A DNA stretch of 8,152 bases from Treponema sp. (lineage in GTDB: Bacteria > Spirochaetota > Spirochaetia > Treponematales > Treponemataceae): positions 1-8,152 of the forward strand of contig JAAZLA010000112.1 of assembly GCA_012799545.1 (NCBI GenBank). The letters are read 5' to 3'. Of the stretch, positions 6,241 to 8,152 are shown piece by piece. Position 1 is the first letter of the stretch, and every line of letters starts with the position of its first letter. Below the pieces are notes generated by a model. It did not search any database. It was not told the DNA's origin and saw only the letters and a list, made by a program, of their open reading frames with translations. The translations under genes and the position numbers were made by a program.

Positions 6241-8001
6241 ATGGCAAAGACATATGATGATAAAAAAATAATTTATTCGATGGATAGGGTTTCTCGCACC
6301 TATGGAACAAAAACAGTTTTAAAAGATGTGAGCATATCTTACTTTTACGGCGCAAAGATAGGCGTCGTTGGTGAAAACGGATCTGGAAAGTCTAGCCTTT
6401 TAAAAATACTTGCAGGTGTCGATACCGACTTTGTTGGCGAAACACATGTAAGCCCTGGTTATACCATAGGCTATCTTGAACAAGAGCCTGAGTTGGAAAA
6501 AGGCAAGACAGTTAAAGAAATTGTTTCAGAGGGTGTAAAAGAGATAACAGATCTACTACAAGAATTTGATGAAGTAAATGAAGCCTTTGGCGACCCCGAT
6601 GCCGACTTTGATAAACTATGCAATCGTCAAGCCGACATACAAGAAAAACTCGATGCCCTCGATGCCTGGAACTTGGATGCAAACCTTGAACTTGCGATGG
6701 ATGCCCTTCGCTGTCCACCACCCGAGCAAAGTGTTGATGTACTTTCTGGAGGAGAAAAAAGACGAGTTGCCCTCTGTCGCCTTCTCTTACAAAAACCAGA
6801 TATTTTACTTCTTGATGAACCGACAAACCACCTCGATGCAGAAACTGTTGCCTGGCTGGAACGCCATTTACAAAGCTTCCCTGGAACCATTATAGCCATT
6901 ACCCACGACCGTTATTTTTTAGACAATGTTGCTGGTTGGATACTTGAACTGGATCGCGGCGAAGGATTTCCTTACAAAGGAAATTACTCAGGTTGGCTTG
7001 AGCAAAAAAAGCAAAGACTTGCCCTTGAAGAAAAAGGCGAGAGCGATAGGCAAAAGGCGCTTCAAAAAGAACTTGACTGGATACAGATGACTCCCAAGGG
7101 AAGACAGGCAAAACATAAAGAACATATAACAAAGTATGAGCAATTATTGAATGAATCTGGCCGAGAAAAACTGCGAGATACAAAAATAACAATACCTGCA
7201 GGACCGCGACTTGGAAACCTCGTTGTTGAAGCAAAAGACCTTACAAAGGGCTATGGGGAGAGACTTTTATTTGACAATCTATCGTTTACTGTTCCTGCTG
7301 GTGCAATTGTTGGAATTGTTGGCCCAAACGGAGCAGGTAAAACAACGCTCTTTCGCCTCATCGCAGATGCCGCGGGACAAACAGTGGAGCGACTCGATGG
7401 TACAGAAGGCGGTGAAAAACCAGATGCCGGAGAACTTCGCGTTGGCGAGAGCGTAAAGCTGACCTATGTAGACCAAATGAGAAGCCTCCTGGACCCAGAA
7501 AAAACCGTCTGGGAACAACTCTCGGATGGACTTGATATTATCAAACTTGGTGCGGTGGACGAAAAAGGACGGGCACTCAACGGAGCTATTCGTGAAGTAA
7601 ATTCACGAGCCTATTGCTCTTGGTTTAATTTTTCTGGAAGCGACCAACAAAAAAAAGTAGGCGTTCTTTCGGGAGGAGAGCGTAACCGCCTCAACCTTGC
7701 AATGATGCTCAAACAAGGAGCAAACCTCTTGTTGCTAGACGAGCCGACAAACGACCTCGACGTTACCACAATGCGTGCTCTCGAAGAAGCGATAGAAAGT
7801 TTTGCCGGTTGCGCCATGGTGATAAGCCACGACCGCTGGTTTTTGGACAGGATTTGTACACATATTCTTGCATTTGAAAACAATAGCGAAGTGCGATGGT
7901 TTGAAGGAAACTGGAGCGACTATGCCGAGTGGCGCCGAAAAGAACTTGGAGCCGAAGCAGACCGCCCTCATAAAACCGTGTATAGAAAAATGACCCGATA
8001 A
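6241..8001 (+). CDS. ettA: energy-dependent translational throttle protein EttA (ABC-F ATPase)
   Basis: ABC-F protein that binds the ribosomal E site and gates entry into elongation according to the ATP/ADP ratio. It has no membrane segments. Two ABC cassettes are complete: Walker A GENGSGKS (44-51), signature LSGGE (168-172), Walker B LLLLDEP with E193, and H222; second Walker A GPNGAGKT (361-368), LSGGE (476-480), LLLLDEP with E501, and H530. Between the Walker A and signature of cassette 1 lies the arm (about 95-140), and between cassettes the P-site interaction linker (about 242-322, with GNYSGWLEQKKQRL). Long stretches match E. coli EttA as I remember it, such as AITHDRYFLDNVAGWILELD. 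The 586 residues exceed the usual 555 or so, mainly through two inserts in cassette 2 (about 378-398 and 437-455). The start at 6241 matches the family N-terminus; the frame is open to a TTG at 6217, but the promoter falls inside that extension. Confidence 0.95.
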   Translation: MAKTYDDKKIIYSMDRVSRTYGTKTVLKDVSISYFYGAKIGVVGENGSGKSSLLKILAGVDTDFVGETHVSPGYTIGYLEQEPELEKGKTVKEIVSEGVKEITDLLQEFDEVNEAFGDPDADFDKLCNRQADIQEKLDALDAWNLDANLELAMDALRCPPPEQSVDVLSGGEKRRVALCRLLLQKPDILLLDEPTNHLDAETVAWLERHLQSFPGTIIAITHDRYFLDNVAGWILELDRGEGFPYKGNYSGWLEQKKQRLALEEKGESDRQKALQKELDWIQMTPKGRQAKHKEHITKYEQLLNESGREKLRDTKITIPAGPRLGNLVVEAKDLTKGYGERLLFDNLSFTVPAGAIVGIVGPNGAGKTTLFRLIADAAGQTVERLDGTEGGEKPDAGELRVGESVKLTYVDQMRSLLDPEKTVWEQLSDGLDIIKLGAVDEKGRALNGAIREVNSRAYCSWFNFSGSDQQKKVGVLSGGERNRLNLAMMLKQGANLLLLDEPTNDLDVTTMRALEEAIESFAGCAMVISHDRWFLDRICTHILAFENNSEVRWFEGNWSDYAEWRRKELGAEADRPHKTVYRKMTR

Positions 8002-8016
8002 AAACAAGCTTGGTAT

Positions 8017-8047
8017 AGGCTGTGAATAAAGACAATGTTGACAGCCT
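8017..8047. repeat. 7-bp perfect inverted repeat over the -35 of the tRNA promoter
   Basis: AGGCTGT (8017-8023) and ACAGCCT (8041-8047) are exact inverse complements with a 17-base loop. The right arm covers the last three bases of the -35. No T-tract follows, so it does not look like an intrinsic terminator for ettA. It could be an operator, an mRNA 3' stem or chance. Confidence 0.4.
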
Positions 8048-8067
8048 GCGCCAAAACTTGCTATACT
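8038..8067 (+). promoter_or_regulatory. promoter of tRNA-Ala
   Basis: Perfect TTGACA -35 (8038-8043), 18-bp spacer and TATACT -10 (8062-8067), extended by TGC. The expected +1 at about 8074 leaves a leader of only about four bases before the mature tRNA. Confidence 0.85.
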
Positions 8068-8077
8068 AAAAAACCTT

Positions 8078-8151
<74 letters not shown>

Positions 8152-8152
8152 A

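Noticed and set aside
8002..8060. Intrinsic terminator after ettA
   Set aside because: The inverted repeat at 8017-8047 has a long loop and no T-tract, and overlaps the tRNA promoter.

Overview
The window is a compact stretch of bacterial chromosome made of housekeeping and metabolic genes. The gene set, moderately AT-rich codon use and promoter style suggest a spirochaete, most likely a Treponema. This is recognition from memory, not a database search. There is no sign of phage, transposon, CRISPR array or other mobile DNA.

Layout. A leftward block occupies bases 1-4035. Read in its own direction, it starts with a secreted two-part protein (4035-1900: a repeat-rich N-terminal half joined to a DUF4015-type glycoside-hydrolase-like barrel). 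Next comes mnmE (1866-436), a tRNA wobble-modification GTPase. Last is the start of ptsI (392 to the window edge), PTS enzyme I. A 132-bp divergent intergenic region (4036-4167) separates this block from a rightward block. The rightward block holds a 6-phosphofructokinase gene (4168-5268), an overlapping FMN-dependent alpha-hydroxy-acid oxidising protein with an N-terminal cysteine cluster (5255-6148), ettA (6241-8001), an ABC-F translation factor, and a complete tRNA-Ala(GGC) gene (8078-8151). Several genes converge on translation (mnmE, ettA, tRNA-Ala) and on sugar metabolism (PFK, enzyme I and possibly the secreted hydrolase). No single pathway ties the whole window together.

The most interesting signal lies in the gene starts. 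Three genes that begin transcription units (ptsI, the secreted hydrolase and ettA) have no Shine-Dalgarno sequence. In each, a sigma70-type -10 hexamer ends exactly six bases before the ATG, with a 17-bp spacer to the -35 position. This places the expected +1 on the A of the start codon and predicts leaderless mRNAs. The two genes lying inside operons (mnmE and the alpha-hydroxy-acid oxidising gene) have clear Shine-Dalgarno sequences. PFK is intermediate, with an ordinary leader and a weak AGGA.

Other points are an unusual active-site combination in the PFK, two T9 tracts in the signal-peptide coding region of the secreted protein, non-consensus G motifs in MnmE, and an inverted repeat over the -35 of the tRNA promoter. 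I see no convincing new multi-gene system.
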